The position numbers and the translations under genes are program-made. A stretch of DNA of 64,000 nucleotides. It comes from an uncultured Gemmiger sp. (lineage in GTDB: Bacteria; Bacillota; Clostridia; Oscillospirales; Ruminococcaceae). The stretch lies in NCBI GenBank assembly GCA_944382835.1, contig CALWNP010000010.1, forward strand, positions 1-64,000. Reading direction: 5' to 3'. This document shows, piece after piece, positions 43,402-53,600 of the stretch (the first letter of the stretch is position 1; every line of letters begins with the position of its first letter). The notes under the pieces were generated by a model. It had not been told where the DNA came from, did not search any database, and worked only from the letters and a program-made list of their open reading frames with translations.

Positions 43402-44660
43402 CAGTCCACCAGCGCCGGGGCGCGGTTCTCGCTGCGGGGCAGGCCGTAGCGGTCCAGGGCGTCCAGGAAGGGATCGGGATCAAACTCTTCCACGGTATAA
43501 ACACCGGGCTTGGTCCACTTGCCGGTGAGCATCATCAGGGCGCCGCACATGGCCGGCACACCGGTGGTGTAGCTGATGGCCTGGCTGCCCACCTCGCGGT
43601 AGCATTCCTGGTGGTCGCAGACGTTGTAGATGTAGTAGGTCTTGGGCTTGCCGTCCTTGGTGCCGGTGAAGATGCAGCCGATGTTGGTCTTGCCCTTGGT
43701 GCGGGGGCCCAGGCTGGCGGGATCGGGCAGCAGTGCCTTGAGGAACTGGATGGGGACGATCTCCTGTCCGTTGTACTGGATGGGGGTGGTGGAGAGCATT
43801 CCCACATCCTCCAGACAGCGCATGTGGTCCAGGTAGCTCTGGCCGAAGGTCATGAAGAAGCGAATCCGCCGCACGCCGGGCAGGTTCTTTGCCAGGGACT
43901 CGATCTCCTCGTGGTGGAGCAGGTACATGTCCTTCTCGCCCACCTGGTCAAAGTTGTATTCCCGTTTGATGCTCATGGCCGGGATTTCCACCCAGTGGCC
44001 GTTCTCCCAGTAGCTGCCGGGGGCCGAGACCTCCCGCAGGTTGATTTCGGGGTTGAAGTTGGTGGCAAAGGCATAGCCGTGGTCGCCGCCGTTGCAGTCC
44101 AGGATGTCCACCGTGTCGATGGTGTCGAACTCGTGCTTGGCCGCATAGGCGCAGTAGGCCTGGGTCACACCCGGGTCAAAGCCGCAGCCCAGCAGGGCGG
44201 TCAGGCCGGCCTCCTCAAACTTTTTGCGGTAGGCCCACTGCCAGGAATAGTCAAAGTAGGCGGAGAAGCCCTCCTCCTTGCAGCGCTTTTCGTAGATGGC
44301 GCGCCATTCGGGATCGTCGGTGTCCTCCGGCTCATAGTTGGCGGTGTCCATGTAGTTCACCCCGCAGGCCAGGCAGGCGTCCATGATGGTCAGGTCCTGG
44401 TAGGGCAGGGCAATGTTCATGACCAGGTCGGGCTGGTAGCTCTTGATGAGGGCAATCAGCTCCTCCACCTTGTCGGCGTCCACCTGGGCGGTGGTCACCT
44501 TGGTCTTGGTGATGGGGGCCAGCTTGGCGGCCAGGGCGTCGCACTTGGATTTGGTGCGGCTGGCAATGCACAGCTCGGTGAAGACCTCGCTGACCTGGCA
44601 GCATTTCTGGATGGCCACGCTGGCGACGCCGCCGCAGCCGATGACAAGAACTTTGCTCAT
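43401..44660 (-). CDS. Carboxynorspermidine/carboxyspermidine synthase (saccharopine dehydrogenase family)
   Basis: 419 aa. Rossmann loop IGCGGVASVAIQKC at the N-terminus, GCGFDPGVTQAYCAYA in the middle and FMTFGQSYLDHMRCL toward the C-terminus, as in carboxynorspermidine synthases. It condenses putrescine (or diaminopropane) with aspartate semialdehyde using NADPH. Together with the next gene it gives the spermidine route that does not need decarboxylated SAM. Confidence 0.9.
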   Translation of the reverse strand: MSKVLVIGCGGVASVAIQKCCQVSEVFTELCIASRTKSKCDALAAKLAPITKTKVTTAQVDADKVEELIALIKSYQPDLVMNIALPYQDLTIMDACLACGVNYMDTANYEPEDTDDPEWRAIYEKRCKEEGFSAYFDYSWQWAYRKKFEEAGLTALLGCGFDPGVTQAYCAYAAKHEFDTIDTVDILDCNGGDHGYAFATNFNPEINLREVSAPGSYWENGHWVEIPAMSIKREYNFDQVGEKDMYLLHHEEIESLAKNLPGVRRIRFFMTFGQSYLDHMRCLEDVGMLSTTPIQYNGQEIVPIQFLKALLPDPASLGPRTKGKTNIGCIFTGTKDGKPKTYYIYNVCDHQECYREVGSQAISYTTGVPAMCGALMMLTGKWTKPGVYTVEEFDPDPFLDALDRYGLPRSENRAPALVD

Positions 44661-44694
44661 GATGAATTACGCTCCTTTGTCTTTGGGTTTCTGC

Positions 44695-45567
44695 TCAGAG
44701 GCAGGGACGGTGGGATTCGAGGGCAAGGATCAGTTCCCGCAGCACCTTGCAGGCGGTGGCGGTGGAGGCGCCGCTGGCGTCCAGCATGGGGGCCAGCTCG
44801 TTGAGGTCGGCGCCCACAATGTTGGCTTTGGCCACGGTGCGGATGGCCTCCAGCAGTTGGTTGAAGGTGACACCGCCCGCCTCGGGGGTGCCGGTGCCGG
44901 GGAAGCAGGAGGGGTCCAGGCAGTCCAGGTCGATGGTCAGATAGACTGGCACCTTGGTGCTGCAGAGCCATTCGGCCAGCTGGGTCAGGCCGTCAAAGTT
45001 GAAGGGGTGCATGTCGGTGTGGACGGCGGCAAAGCGAAATTCCTCCCGGTCGCCGCTGCGGATGCAGAACTGGTGAATCCGGCCGTCCCCCACCAGCTCA
45101 TGGCAGCGGCGCAGCACACAGGCGTGGCTGAGTTTGGCGCCCAGATAGTCGTCCCGCAGATCGGCGTGGGCGTCAAAGTGGACGATGTGCAGTTCGGGGT
45201 AGCGGCGGACCACCGCCCGCACCGCACCCAGGGTGACCAGGTGTTCGCCGCCCAGCAGCAGCGGGAACTTGCCGTCCCGCAGGATCTCGGCGGCCCTGGA
45301 TTCGATGTCCACCAGGGCGGCTTCGCTGCTGCCGAAGCAGAGCTCCATGTCACCGCTGTCAAAGACCTCGCAGTCGGTGAGGTCGGCGTCCTGGTAGGGG
45401 CTGTAAGTTTCCAGCCCGAAACTCTCGTGCCGCATGGCGGCGGGGCCGAACCGGGCGCCGGGACGGAAGCTGGTGGTGGAGTCAAAGGGGGCTCCGTAGA
45501 GAACGATGTCGGCGGTGCGGTATTCGCTGTCGCAACCGATGAAGGTTTCGATGTTTCTTCCCAGCAT
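44695..45567 (-). CDS. speB: Agmatinase
   Basis: 290 aa, ureohydrolase family with all manganese motifs: LLGGEH, HFDAHADLRDD and TIDLDCLDPS. It hydrolyses agmatine to putrescine and urea. Start overlaps the spermidine synthase stop by one base (TAATG) with GGAGGTGG upstream. Confidence 0.93.
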   Translation of the reverse strand: MLGRNIETFIGCDSEYRTADIVLYGAPFDSTTSFRPGARFGPAAMRHESFGLETYSPYQDADLTDCEVFDSGDMELCFGSSEAALVDIESRAAEILRDGKFPLLLGGEHLVTLGAVRAVVRRYPELHIVHFDAHADLRDDYLGAKLSHACVLRRCHELVGDGRIHQFCIRSGDREEFRFAAVHTDMHPFNFDGLTQLAEWLCSTKVPVYLTIDLDCLDPSCFPGTGTPEAGGVTFNQLLEAIRTVAKANIVGADLNELAPMLDASGASTATACKVLRELILALESHRPCL

Positions 45568-46421
45568 TATCCTTCCACCTCCTGCAGCATCTCTTCCAGG
45601 AAGGCCGGCAGATAGAAGGCGCCCACATGCAGCCGGGTGGTGTAGTAGCGGGTGCGCAGGTTCAGGGCGTTCCAGGCGGCAGCATCCAGATCGTCGATGG
45701 GGTGGTACTTCTTGCTGGCAAAGCCGAAGAGCCAGTACCCCGCCGCGAAGGTGGGGATGTGGGCCTGGTAGACCCGGCTGATGGGGAAGGTGCTGGCAAT
45801 CCGCTTGTGGCTGCGCTGCATGGCGCTGGCGTCCTCGGCGTAGAAGGGGCTGCCCTGCTGGTTGACCATGATCCCGTCCTCCCGCAGTGCGTTGAAGCAG
45901 TTGCCGTAGAACTCCCGGGTGAAGAGCCCCTCGGAGGGGCCGAAGGGATCGGAGGAGTCCACGATGATCAGGTCGTACTCGTTTTCGCAGCGGCGGATGA
46001 ACTTGAGGGCATTCTCAAAGTGGATGTGTACCCGGCGGTCATCCATCCGGCAGGCGTTGCTGGGCAGGTAGGCGCGGCAGGCTTCCACCACCTGGGGGTC
46101 CATCTCCACCAGGTCGATGTGCTCCACCCGGTCGTAGCGGGTCAGCTCCCGCACCACGCCGCCGTCTCCGGCGCCGATGACCAGAATGTCCCGGGCCTCC
46201 CGGTGCACCGACATCGGCACATGGGTGATCATCTCGTCGTAGATGAACTCATCCCGCTCGGTGAGCATGACGTTGCCGTTGAGGGTCAGCACCCGGCCGA
46301 ACTCCGGCGTCTCAAAGATGTCGATGCGCTGGTAGTCGCTCTGCTTGGAGTAGAGCTGCCGGTCCACCCGGATGCTGTGTTTGACATCGGGGGTATGAAA
46401 TTCGGAAAACCACATTTCCAT
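45567..46421 (-). CDS. speE: Spermidine synthase (aminopropyltransferase)
   Basis: 284 aa. Methyltransferase-like fold with the SAM-derivative loop VIGAGDGGVVREL (about 81-93) and the catalytic VDSSDPFGPSEGLF (about 153-166; usually DxxDP). It moves an aminopropyl group from decarboxylated SAM to putrescine. No SAM decarboxylase gene is in the window, so its donor must come from elsewhere. Confidence 0.92.
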   Translation of the reverse strand: MEMWFSEFHTPDVKHSIRVDRQLYSKQSDYQRIDIFETPEFGRVLTLNGNVMLTERDEFIYDEMITHVPMSVHREARDILVIGAGDGGVVRELTRYDRVEHIDLVEMDPQVVEACRAYLPSNACRMDDRRVHIHFENALKFIRRCENEYDLIIVDSSDPFGPSEGLFTREFYGNCFNALREDGIMVNQQGSPFYAEDASAMQRSHKRIASTFPISRVYQAHIPTFAAGYWLFGFASKKYHPIDDLDAAAWNALNLRTRYYTTRLHVGAFYLPAFLEEMLQEVEG

Positions 46422-46443
46422 GGCAATTACACCTTTCTTTCTC

Positions 46444-47904
46444 TCAGACCAGCACGTTGAGGTGCAGGATTTCGGGGTCTTCGGGGCCGGTCATGCTGCA
46501 CCCCTTGGATTTGGCGTATTCGATGTAGTCCAGGATCTCGGCGGTGATTCGCTCGCCGGGGGCCAGGATGGGGATGCCCGGCGGATAGCACATAACAAAC
46601 TCGCTGCAGACCATTCCCTCGGTCTCCCGCAGGGGCAGGCTGCGCTTTTCGGCGTAGAAGGCTTCCTGGGGGCTGGTGACCACCTGGGGATCGATGTATT
46701 CCTGGTTCAGCAGTCCGGCGCCATCGGTCTGGTAGCGGCGGCGGATCTCGGCCAGGGCGCTGACCAGACGCTCTACCTCCTGGGGACGGTCCCCGATGGA
46801 GAGGTAGGCCAGGATGTTGCCGATGTCCCCGAACTCGATCTGGATGTCGTACTCATCCCGCAGGATGTCGTAGACTTCGATGCCGGCCAGCCCGATGTCC
46901 AGGGTGTGGACGCTGAGCTTGGTGGTGTCAAAGTCAAAGACCGAGTTGCCGTTGATCAGCTCCTTGCCGAAGGCGTAGTAGCCGCCCACCGCATTGATCT
47001 CCTCCCGGGCGTACTCGGCCATGTCGGAAACCTGGTGGAAGACCTGCCGCCCCCGCAGCGCCAGATTGCGGCGGGAGATGTCCAGGCTGGACATGAGAAG
47101 GTAGCTGCCCGAGGTGGTCTGGGTCAGGTTGATGATCTGCCGCACATAACCGGCGTGGACCCCCGGCCCGATGAGCAGCAAACTGGACTGGGTCAGGCTG
47201 CCGCCGCTCTTGTGCATCGAGACCGAGGCCATGTCGGCGCCGGCGGCCATGGCCGAGACCGGCAGCCCGCCGCCAAAGTAGAAGTGGGTGCCGTGGGCTT
47301 CGTCAGCCAGGCAGAGCATCCCGGCTTCGTGGGCCATCCGCACGATGGCCCGCAGATCGCTGCAGACGCCATAGTAGGTGGGATTGTTGACCAGCACCGC
47401 CACCGCGTTGGGGTGTTCGGCAATGGCCTTGGCCACCTGCTCCCGCTTCATTCCCAGCGAGATGCCCAGCCGCTGGTCCACATCGGGGTTGACATAGACC
47501 GGAACCGCGCCGCAGAGCACCAGGGCGTTGATGACGCTGCGGTGGACGTTGCGGGGCAGGATGATTTCATCCCCCCGCTTGCAGGCGGTCAGGACCATGC
47601 TCTGCACCGAGCTGGTGGTGCCGCCCACCATCAAAAAGGCGTGGGCGGCGCCGAAGGCATCGGCGGCCAGCTCCTCCGCTTCCCGAATGACCGACACCGG
47701 ATGGCAGAGGTTGTCCAGCGGCTTCATGCTGTTCACATCCACTCCCACGCACTGCTGCCCCAGAAAGGCGGTCAGCTCGGGGTTGCCGCGCCCGCGCTTG
47801 TGGCCCGGCACATCAAAGGGGACCACCCGCATCTTGCGGAAGGTCTCCAGAGCCTCGTGGATCGGCGCGCGGCGCTGGTCCAACCGGGTGTGTTTACCGT
47901 ACAT
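46444..47904 (-). CDS. speA: Arginine decarboxylase (Orn/Lys/Arg decarboxylase class I fold)
   Basis: 486 aa from the ATG after GGAGGAAAACGA. The reading frame stays open upstream to 48003 but that part spans the leader terminator and has no ribosome site. PLP lysine K232 in SMHKSGGS; D201-E-A-H204 of DEAHGTH; DVPGHKRGRG N-terminal motif. Like B. subtilis SpeA it makes agmatine from arginine, the entry step of this operon; agmatinase and the synthases follow directly. Confidence 0.9.
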   Translation of the reverse strand: MYGKHTRLDQRRAPIHEALETFRKMRVVPFDVPGHKRGRGNPELTAFLGQQCVGVDVNSMKPLDNLCHPVSVIREAEELAADAFGAAHAFLMVGGTTSSVQSMVLTACKRGDEIILPRNVHRSVINALVLCGAVPVYVNPDVDQRLGISLGMKREQVAKAIAEHPNAVAVLVNNPTYYGVCSDLRAIVRMAHEAGMLCLADEAHGTHFYFGGGLPVSAMAAGADMASVSMHKSGGSLTQSSLLLIGPGVHAGYVRQIINLTQTTSGSYLLMSSLDISRRNLALRGRQVFHQVSDMAEYAREEINAVGGYYAFGKELINGNSVFDFDTTKLSVHTLDIGLAGIEVYDILRDEYDIQIEFGDIGNILAYLSIGDRPQEVERLVSALAEIRRRYQTDGAGLLNQEYIDPQVVTSPQEAFYAEKRSLPLRETEGMVCSEFVMCYPPGIPILAPGERITAEILDYIEYAKSKGCSMTGPEDPEILHLNVLV

Positions 47905-47951
47905 TCGTTTTCCTCCATCCCCGATTCCCGGCCAGAATCCCCCAAACAAAA

Positions 47952-47982
47952 AACGCAAGCTGTGCAGTGCGCAGCTTGCGTT
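47952..47982 (-). terminator. Attenuator-type terminator just upstream of speA
   Basis: Perfect 11-bp stem AACGCAAGCTG/CAGCTTGCGTT; on the minus strand it is followed by six T. No T run on the other strand. It stands about 50 nt ahead of the speA start, so transcription must read through it. Confidence 0.8.
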
Positions 47983-48246
47983 GGTCATGCCGTTTTGCCG
48001 CAAAACAGCCGGACGGCATCCAGGGGACCCGAAAAGATCGGAACCCGCAGAACACCCCCAGGAACGCCCGAAAAAACCGGGAAAAATCTGTTTTGGGGAG
48101 GAAGAAAGGCTGTTTGTGTCAGAGTCTATATAGCAATTATACTTTTACTACTCTTATTGACCGTTTCACAAGTCTGCGCGGGGCGCAATTCTGGTTATCA
48201 AAGGAACCAACTTATAAAATTTGAGCTTTTAACTCAATCAATAAAA

Positions 48247-48262
48247 GGCAACAAAAGTTGCC
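48247..48262 (-). terminator. Leader terminator hairpin
   Basis: GGCAAC-AAAA-GTTGCC followed on the minus strand by TTTTATTG. Shares TGCC (48259-48262) with an alternative hairpin. Confidence 0.55.
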
Positions 48263-48369
48263 GTTCGGCAGTGGACCCGGCTGTCCGTATGGCCTTGACT
48301 CCCTGTCGGAGTGGTCCAGAACAATTGCTTTGAAAAGACTCCTGAACATTCGTCTTTCAAAATCGGCTT

Positions 48370-48398
48370 ATTTTAACATATACAGGTTTGTTTGTCAA
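48370..48398 (-). promoter_or_regulatory. Promoter of the polyamine operon leader
   Basis: Minus-strand TTGACA (48398-48393), 17-nt spacer, TAAAAT (48375-48370); near consensus. Confidence 0.8.
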
Positions 48399-48414
48399 TA
48401 AAAATACAAAACTG

Positions 48415-50181
48415 CTATTTTAAGAGGCCCCGCTCCATATCCCGGAAAATCCCCGGCCTGGCCCGCAGGGCCTCGTAGCTGCCCCGCTGGACAATCCGGC
48501 CCCGGTCCATGACCAGAATCTCGTCGCAGTTGCGCAGGGTAGTCAGCCGGTGGGCAATGGAGAGGATGGTGGTGCCGCATTCCTGTTTCAGCCGCTCGAT
48601 CTCCTGCTGGATCAGCCGCTCCGAGGTGTTGTCCAGCGCCGAGGTGGCCTCATCCAGGATCAGGATTTCCGGTCTGCGCAGAAAGATCCGGGCCAGGGCG
48701 ATGCGCTGGCGTTGCCCACCCGAGAGGTTGCCGCCTCCCTCTGCAATGGGAAAGTCATACTGTCCGGGCAGGGCATCGATCACCTCCTCCAGGCAGGCAC
48801 GCCGGGCAGCCTCCCGCACTTCCTCGGGGGTGACGGGGCGCTGCAGACCGTAACAGATGTTGTGGTAGACGGTATCGGCAATCAGGAAGGGGGTCTGGGG
48901 CACCAGGGCCACCCGCTGGGCCAGCTGGGAGCGGTCAAAGCTCTCCAAAGGCTGCCCGTCCAGCAGGATGGTGCCGGTACAGGGCTCCAGCCGGGCAATC
49001 AGTTTAATGAGGGTGGATTTGCCGCAGCCGCTGGGGCCGGCAATCCCCACAAAGCTGCCGGGCCGGATGACCAGGTCGATGCCCTGCAAAACCGGATCAC
49101 CGGGCTTTTCGGGATAGGCAAAGGAAACCTGCTGCAGCCGGATGCCCTGCTCCTGGGAGGCCGGCAGCGCCGGCGGAATGGTGTGGTAGGAGAAATCCTG
49201 CTGGATACCGGCAATGCGGAAGTAGTCCTCGGCCAGCACCATACTCTCAGAAAATTCGTCCAGAATCCGGTGCAGTTCCCGCAGTGGACCGGTGAGCTGG
49301 GTGAAGCAGAGATAGGAGGTCAGGACGGTGCCGATGCTGATGGCGCCCCGGGCGGCCAGCAGTACCGTCACCGCGATGACCAGCACATTGAAGACCGCCT
49401 CGTTGATGAACTTCAGGCAGTCGTAAAAGGCCATGGCTTTGTGGTGTTTCATCTCCTTGGCCCGCAGCCGCTCCGAGCGTTCCTCGATCCGTCCGGCTTC
49501 CCGGTCGGCACTGTCCAGCACCCGGATGGTTTCGATGCCGCCCAGCAGCTCCACCATGGTGCCGTCCATGGCGGCCCGGGTGTTCATCAGCTCCACCCGG
49601 ATGCCCTTTTGGGTGGAAATCTGCCGCAGCACAATGAAGGTGCCTACCGGGATGACCAGAATGACCGCAAAGGCCACCGGCAGCGGCAGCTGGGAAAAGA
49701 TCACCACAATGGCAGCAACGCTGCTGGCCACGGCGGGGGCAAAATCCATAAAGATCAGCTTGATGAGCTTGGAGGTCCCTTCCAGGCTGCGGTTGAGCCG
49801 CCCGTGGATGTTGCCGGTCATATGCTGTCGGAAATAGACCAGCGGGGCATGGAGCAGGGCCTCGGTGGCCCGCTGCCGGGCACATTTCTCCACATAGGTG
49901 GCGGTGTCCTCCACCAACAGCCGGCGGACCACCTTGATGACCTCGTTGAGGACATTGACCGCCAGAATGGAGAGCAGCAGCGGAATGATGGCGGGCAGCA
50001 GAATCCGGTCGGCGGCCAGAAGATCATCGGTGAGGATTCCGATGGCCAATGGGGTGTACTGGGCCAGGGCGGCCGAGATCACCAGGATGACCAGCACAAC
50101 CCCGAACTCCAGCCGCTGCCGCCCTTTTAGAAAGGAAAACAGTGCACGCAGGATCTGCCGGCTGCCGGATTGCTCTTTCAT
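48415..50181 (-). CDS. ABC exporter, fused membrane and ATPase domains
   Basis: 588 aa. Six-helix exporter domain (about 20-320) and ATPase: Walker A GPSGCGKST (382-390), LSGGQ (486-490), Walker B D510-E511, switch H544, all consensus, so it can work as a homodimer. Substrate unknown. It ends 17 nt before the -35 of the polyamine promoter, with no terminator seen between, so some read-through into the leader is likely. Confidence 0.88.
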   Translation of the reverse strand: MKEQSGSRQILRALFSFLKGRQRLEFGVVLVILVISAALAQYTPLAIGILTDDLLAADRILLPAIIPLLLSILAVNVLNEVIKVVRRLLVEDTATYVEKCARQRATEALLHAPLVYFRQHMTGNIHGRLNRSLEGTSKLIKLIFMDFAPAVASSVAAIVVIFSQLPLPVAFAVILVIPVGTFIVLRQISTQKGIRVELMNTRAAMDGTMVELLGGIETIRVLDSADREAGRIEERSERLRAKEMKHHKAMAFYDCLKFINEAVFNVLVIAVTVLLAARGAISIGTVLTSYLCFTQLTGPLRELHRILDEFSESMVLAEDYFRIAGIQQDFSYHTIPPALPASQEQGIRLQQVSFAYPEKPGDPVLQGIDLVIRPGSFVGIAGPSGCGKSTLIKLIARLEPCTGTILLDGQPLESFDRSQLAQRVALVPQTPFLIADTVYHNICYGLQRPVTPEEVREAARRACLEEVIDALPGQYDFPIAEGGGNLSGGQRQRIALARIFLRRPEILILDEATSALDNTSERLIQQEIERLKQECGTTILSIAHRLTTLRNCDEILVMDRGRIVQRGSYEALRARPGIFRDMERGLLK

Positions 50182-50647
50182 ATGGGATCGCCTCCCTGGT
50201 TTGGTCTGCTTTTATTCTATCATAGAAAGACAAAAACCGGAAATGATTTCCAAAGAAAGAACGAAATCTAAAGATTCAAGATTTTATCTTAAAAATGGAA
50301 AAAGATGGAAGAATTTTCCCGACCACAAAAACCGCCCGGAACCACCAAAAATACCAGCAACAGAATAAAAGGAAGAAATTGGAAAAAACAAATGAGAAAA
50401 TTGTGTGAAACAATAAAAAAGTGCATGAATTTGGCGTTTCCTTGGCTGAAACAACAAAAAAGTACAGCGCAGGTCAATTCCTCTTGATTTGGTATGACTT
50501 TTCAAGTACAATACAAGCCGTGTCGCTCTACGGCGCACAAAAAAGACAGATCATCGGGATGCCTTTTTCCCATGCAATGCCAATGTTTTAGATACAATCT
50601 CAAAACGGTGTTCTGGGGCAGGCGCCAGAGGAAAGGACGTAGACCCA
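50182..50647 (+). other. AT-rich regulatory stretch upstream of the M60 gene
   Basis: 466 bp, much richer in A/T than the neighbouring genes, with A-tract-rich plus strand and a small palindrome AAGAT-TTT-ATCTT (50278-50290). No believable ORF. A promoter for the M60 gene is listed separately. Confidence 0.5.
50484..50512 (+). promoter_or_regulatory. Promoter of the M60/cohesin-like operon
   Basis: TTGATT, 17-nt spacer, TACAAT; leader of about 130 nt. Confidence 0.55.
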
Positions 50648-53600
50648 TTGAAAAAAGCCATCGCCACTTTGCTCAGCATGTGCATGATGTTCAACATCGC
50701 CTCACAGGCTGTGCTTGCGCGGGTGGATGACAGCATCACGCCCGAACCCCTAGCCGCCGGGCAGGAGGCGGCCGCGGCACCCACCGCGCCCAACCCTGCA
50801 GCGGATTCCACCGCAACCCCGGAAGATGCGGTCAAGCCGGAAGGGGAGGAGGCCCCTGCCGTTGAATCTCCGGCAGAGGAATCCGTCACACTTTTGGAAG
50901 AAACCGAGCCGCCGGAAGAAGCACCGGAGGAGGAAACCCCGGAGCTCCCCACAAACATTGCCGGGGTGGAGCTGAGCATCACCGCCAGCCTGCCCATCCA
51001 GAAAGACCTGCCCTTCCAGATTCAGCTGGACGGGCCCACCGGCGGAACCCGGCAGGTCACCCTGCCGGCGGTGAACGGCAGCACCCTGCCCATGACCACC
51101 GCCTCCTTTGAGGGGCTGGAAAACGGTACATACACCCTCACCGTCCGCGGCCCCGGGTTTGCGGCTTACCGCCAGCAGATCCAGGTCAACGACCTGGTGT
51201 ACGGCCTGCAGCTCTACACCGATTTCCAGGCTGGATTCAACTACACCGCGGGCAGCGCCCATCCCGGCGTGCTGCTGATCGGAGACCTGGACGGCAACGA
51301 TCTGGTGAACCAGACCGACGCCGAGCAGATGGTGGATGCCCTGGAGGCAGAACGCCAGGATTCCGGGTATGACCTGAACGGGGACGGCCTGGTGGACCTC
51401 ACCGACCTGCAGATGCTGGCCGGCAGCCTGGGCGAAACCCGGGAGAACACCGCCGCCCTGACCACCCGCCTGCCCGCCGCCCTGACCCAGGGCGCTGTGG
51501 ACGCCGGCACCGTGGTGGCCGGAGGCAGCCTGGAAGGGGTGCTGGACGGCAGCCAGACCGTCAGCCTGCAGCCCGCCGGCGGCAACACCATCACCGAAGC
51601 CACCCCTGTGGTGATGGAGTTTGACTTCGGCGCCGGGCAGGACAGCACCGTTGCCATGGAGGGTGTGGTGATCCAGACCCCCGCCGGCAGCGACAACGCG
51701 GTCTCCGGTGCCACCATCCAGGTGGAATACGAGGAGAACGGCGAGACCAAAACGATGGAACTGCCGGTGAGCGCGGTAAGCCGCGCCATTGGCGCCCAGA
51801 TCCAGGCCGACGGCTCCATCGTGGTGGATTTCGGCAGCCAGATCGCGGTGAAGAAGGTGACCATCAAGGTCACTGCCACCACCGGCGGCACCAGCCTGGC
51901 CGAAATCTCCAAGGTGGAGTTTGTCAACGATATGGAATCCCGGATTCCCGCTCCCCAGATGGATATTCCCCAGAACCTGCAGGTACAGACCGGCAGCAAG
52001 ACCTTTACCGTGACCTGGGACCCTGCTGTCAACGTCACCGGCTACGAGGTGCTGGTCTCGGCCAATGGCCGGCAGGAAACCCTGCGCACCGCGGTGAACA
52101 GCATCACCGTCAACCAGTTCGGCGGCGAAAAGCTGGTCAACAATACCGTTTATTCCGTCCGGGTCCAGTCCCTCAACGGCGAGTGGCGCAGCGGCTACGG
52201 TGATCCGGTCACCGCAGTGCCCAAGCCGGATACCGTGCCTCCGGCACCGGACGGGCTCTCCCTCACCGGCCACTACCAGCGGATCGAGGCCTCCTGGAAG
52301 GCAATGAAGGACACCGACAGCTACAACCTCTATTTCCGCAAGGCAGGGGAGGGCAACTTCACCAAGGTGGAGGTTGGCACCGCCAACAAATACACCATTT
52401 ACGAGCTGGAGAACAACACCCGCTATGAGGTCTATGTCACCGGCGTGAACGAACTGGGCGAGGGTCCGGCCTCCATCACCTCGGTGGCCACCACGGCGGA
52501 TGTGACCCCGGTTAAGCTGCCGGCTTACCGGCTCATCAACACCCCCGGCGCGGCCGGGGAGCTGACCGCCCACATCCTCAACGCCACCCACTCGGCGGGC
52601 TACATGAAGGACAGCCCGCTGGACAGCGGAAACACCGCCTTCGGTGTGGTGGACAACGACTTCGCCTCCTGGTACGGCCTGGACGACTGGGATGACGGCG
52701 CGGCCTACCCCGACGCCGGCGGCGTGCGGATCACTTTTGACGGCAGCTATACCATCGGCAGCATCTCGCTAACCCAGTCGGAGGACCGCGGCACCTACGG
52801 CAATGCCCGGGTCTTTGCCCTGAATGAAAACGGCAAGGAGTACCAGCTCAGCGGCGTCACCATCGTCCAGCGCTCCGCCGACAACGGCCGCAAATACTAC
52901 ACCATCAAGATTCCCGGCGGTGTCATCACCAGCTACCTGCGGGTCTGCGTGGGCTACACCTACTGGAACAAGCCGGTGAGCATCTCCGAGATGCGGTTCT
53001 ATGCCTACGACAGCCTGGAGGATGACATCCTGGCTCTCTATGCCGATGACCTGCATCTGACCCTCCAGCCCGAGGTGGACGAAGCCGCCATCCAGGCCCT
53101 GGAAGCCCGGCTGAACACCCCCGACGAGGTCAGCGGCGAGCTGCACCCCGAGTACAGCGCCCTCAAGACCGAGCTGGACAACGCCCGCGGTCTGCTGGAT
53201 CAGGGCCTCAACGACCTGCTCCAGGTCAGCACCGGCATCACCGCCGCCCGGGATGGCCATCTGGGCTTTACCGGCCTCAACGCCTGGCAGCCGCTGGGGG
53301 TTACCGCCCACGCCGGCGAGGAGATCGTCGTCTATGTGGGCAGCAACAGCCGCAAGACCGGCGACACCGCTCCGCTGCAGCTGGTGGCCACCCAGTTCTT
53401 TGCCGAACACAACACCGTGGCCTCCCAGCCCATCCAGCTCAAGGTGGGCCGCAACGAAATCACCATCCCCGAGCTGCAGACCCTGCAGACCGAGCACGGC
53501 GGTGCGCTGTATGTCCAGTACACCGGCAACAACAGCAGTGAACAGTACTCTGTTCGGGTCAGCGGCGGCACCCGCATCCCCAGCCTCAACCTGTACGGGG

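Larger units (their letters stand above)
47905..48369 (-). promoter_or_regulatory. Long structured leader of the polyamine operon
   Basis: About 460 nt between the promoter at 48370-48398 and speA, without a convincing gene. The first 100 nt fold into a closing stem GGACC/GGTCC (48313-48317 with 48273-48277) enclosing an ACTCC/GGAGT hairpin. Next come two mutually exclusive hairpins: TGCCG-TT-CGGCA (48259-48270) and GGCAAC-AAAA-GTTGCC (48247-48262), the latter followed by a U tract on the transcript. A second -10 (TATAAT, 48141-48136) and the attenuator at 47952 follow. The layout is that of a riboswitch or other attenuation leader; I recognise no known class. Confidence 0.55.

Noticed and set aside
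40411..43449. 1012-codon plus-strand frame
   Set aside because: Antisense to three well-supported oxidoreductase and decarboxylase genes.
47905..48003. In-frame N-terminal extension of SpeA, or a leader peptide
   Set aside because: No ribosome site, and the segment forms the attenuator stem; the ATG at 47904 has a good site and gives the normal length.
48273..48317. Guanidine-II (mini-ykkC) element, because of an ACGG in a loop
   Set aside because: The ACGG is not closed by complementary bases and the required pair of ACGR tetraloops is absent.
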